Shown here: positions 63,425 through 64,000 of the stretch, piece after piece
Layout of the letters: each line of letters starts with the position of its first letter
Numbering within the stretch: the stretch's first letter is position 1
DNA from: Terrimicrobiaceae bacterium
GTDB taxonomy: Bacteria; Verrucomicrobiota; Verrucomicrobiia; Chthoniobacterales; Terrimicrobiaceae
NCBI GenBank assembly: GCA_018402345.1
Contig: JAGYIV010000008.1
Coordinates: forward strand, 744,001-808,000
Direction: 5' to 3'
DNA length: 64,000 nucleotides
Program-made: the position numbers and the translations under genes
The notes under the pieces: model-generated
Database searches by the model: none
What the model saw: the letters and a program-made list of their open reading frames with translations, nothing else
Told to the model about the DNA's origin: nothing

Positions 63425-64000
63425 ATGAATCCGAATGCGGTTTTCACACCGAAAGAGTCCGCCAACACTCGCTGCCGCGCGGCCGCAAGGCGTTGGTTGC
63501 CGGCATTGTTTGCCATGGCATGCCTGATTTCTCCAGCGCGCGCAGAGGAGCAAAAGCCCACCACCGGCTCGGTGGTCGTGCTCCCCGTCAAAGGTCCGGT
63601 GACCGAGGCCCGGTTTTTCTTCCTGCGCAGAGCGCTCAAGGACGCCGAGGCGGTGGCGGCTTCTGCGATCATCCTCGACATGGACACACCTGGCGGGGAT
63701 TTGAAAGCAACCGAGAAAATCGTCCAGATGCTCACCAACTCGCCGGTCCCGAGCTTCACGTATGTGAACACCAATGCTGGTTCCGCCGGCGCGCTCATCG
63801 CTCTCGGCACTTCGAAGATCATGATGGCTCCGATCAGCGCGATCGGAGCGGCCGCGCCGGTCGCCGGCTCGGGCCAGGAAATTCCGGAGACGATGAACGC
63901 GAAGATCGTGTCGTATTTTTCTGGCTACTTCCGCAGCGTGGCCCAGAAAAACGGCTACCATCCCGAGCTGGTCGACGGGTTCATGAACCTCGACAAGGAG
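63425..64000 (+). CDS. NfeD/ClpP-class membrane serine protease, N-terminal part (cut by window end)
   Basis: ATG 63425 opens a frame that runs past the window end (192 codons seen). It begins with a signal peptide (ending ISPARA near residue 41), then GSVVVLPVKGPVTEARFFF, ILDMDTPGGDLKATEKIVQM and TYVNTNAGSAGALIALGTSK. The nucleophile of this ClpP-class family is Ser120. NfeD1b proteins are membrane proteases of this fold. It diverges from dnaG over 51 bp. Confidence 0.88.
   Translation, partial: MNPNAVFTPKESANTRCRAAARRWLPALFAMACLISPARAEEQKPTTGSVVVLPVKGPVTEARFFFLRRALKDAEAVAASAIILDMDTPGGDLKATEKIVQMLTNSPVPSFTYVNTNAGSAGALIALGTSKIMMAPISAIGAAAPVAGSGQEIPETMNAKIVSYFSGYFRSVAQKNGYHPELVDGFMNLDKE

Overview
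The window reads as a chromosome segment of a GC-rich, Gram-negative (diderm) heterotroph, most likely a member of the Verrucomicrobiota. Outer-membrane and LPS functions are present: heptose kinase and heptose phosphatase, GDP-fucose synthase, a LolC/E-type permease and a WaaG-like glycosyltransferase. Bactofilins, verrucomicrobial-looking small exported proteins and a dnaG-rpoD operon point the same way. The phylum is inferred from gene content only. Genes are tightly packed, with no gene-free stretch over 300 bp (the longest is about 209 bp, 42802-43010). I saw no rRNA, CRISPR array, prophage or intact insertion sequence.

Layout. 1-272: groEL 3' end and terminator. 347-6585: a very large secreted phosphatase (PhoD module, 5'-nucleotidase module, choice-of-anchor-I propeller, basic HTH-like tail) broken by one frameshift. 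6706-9933: a nuclease-fold protein, two bactofilins (one with zinc ribbons) and an exported Ntn hydrolase. 10009-13469: GDP-fucose synthase, an exported protein, a frameshifted flavoprotein and a frameshifted APS reductase. 13518-19507: transketolase, RF2 with its programmed frameshift, a glycosyltransferase, gpsA and plsY. 19625-20107: tRNA-Ser and panD. 20104-24444: a leftward operon of two exported proteins, phoH, a 7TM-HD phosphohydrolase and ybeY. 24504-29295: hldE kinase, gmhB, an in-frame HflX-GH43 fusion and an exonuclease III.

29364-34828: a structured leader, a PhoB/PhoR pair, an exported helical protein, a small lipoprotein and a SWIM-SNF2 helicase. 34880-42801: a DEAD-box helicase, ndk, a hexapeptide-repeat protein, cysS, two paired membrane coiled-coil proteins, an SDR protein, a nitroreductase and fumC. 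43011-46708: dapF-dapA-dapB-folK-panB operon. 46757-49015: CHASE2 nucleotide cyclase. 49134-52168: nuoB-nuoC-rnd-nadC with stop/start overlaps. 52165-56292: an RsbW-like kinase, a DUF2062 protein, PII, LolC/E, YihY and a 52-residue exported Cys protein. 56349-61565: efp, an ABC-F ATPase, a small TM protein and rpoD preceded by a histone-H1-like reading frame. 61577-64000: dnaG and the start of an NfeD/ClpP-class membrane protease.

Genes that work together: lysine/meso-DAP synthesis (dapF, dapA, dapB) for peptidoglycan; pantothenate (panB, panD) and folate (folK); phospholipid entry (gpsA, plsY); heptose for LPS (hldE kinase, gmhB); RNA maturation (ybeY, phoH, rnd, RNA helicase); and phosphate scavenging (giant phosphatase, PhoBR).

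Caution: four otherwise intact genes are interrupted by single-base shifts. In two (the phosphatase and the H1-like/rpoD join), restoring one C in a short C run rejoins the frame. This looks like residual assembly indels, so these genes should not be called pseudogenes without checking reads. The RF2 frameshift is different and is the canonical programmed one.
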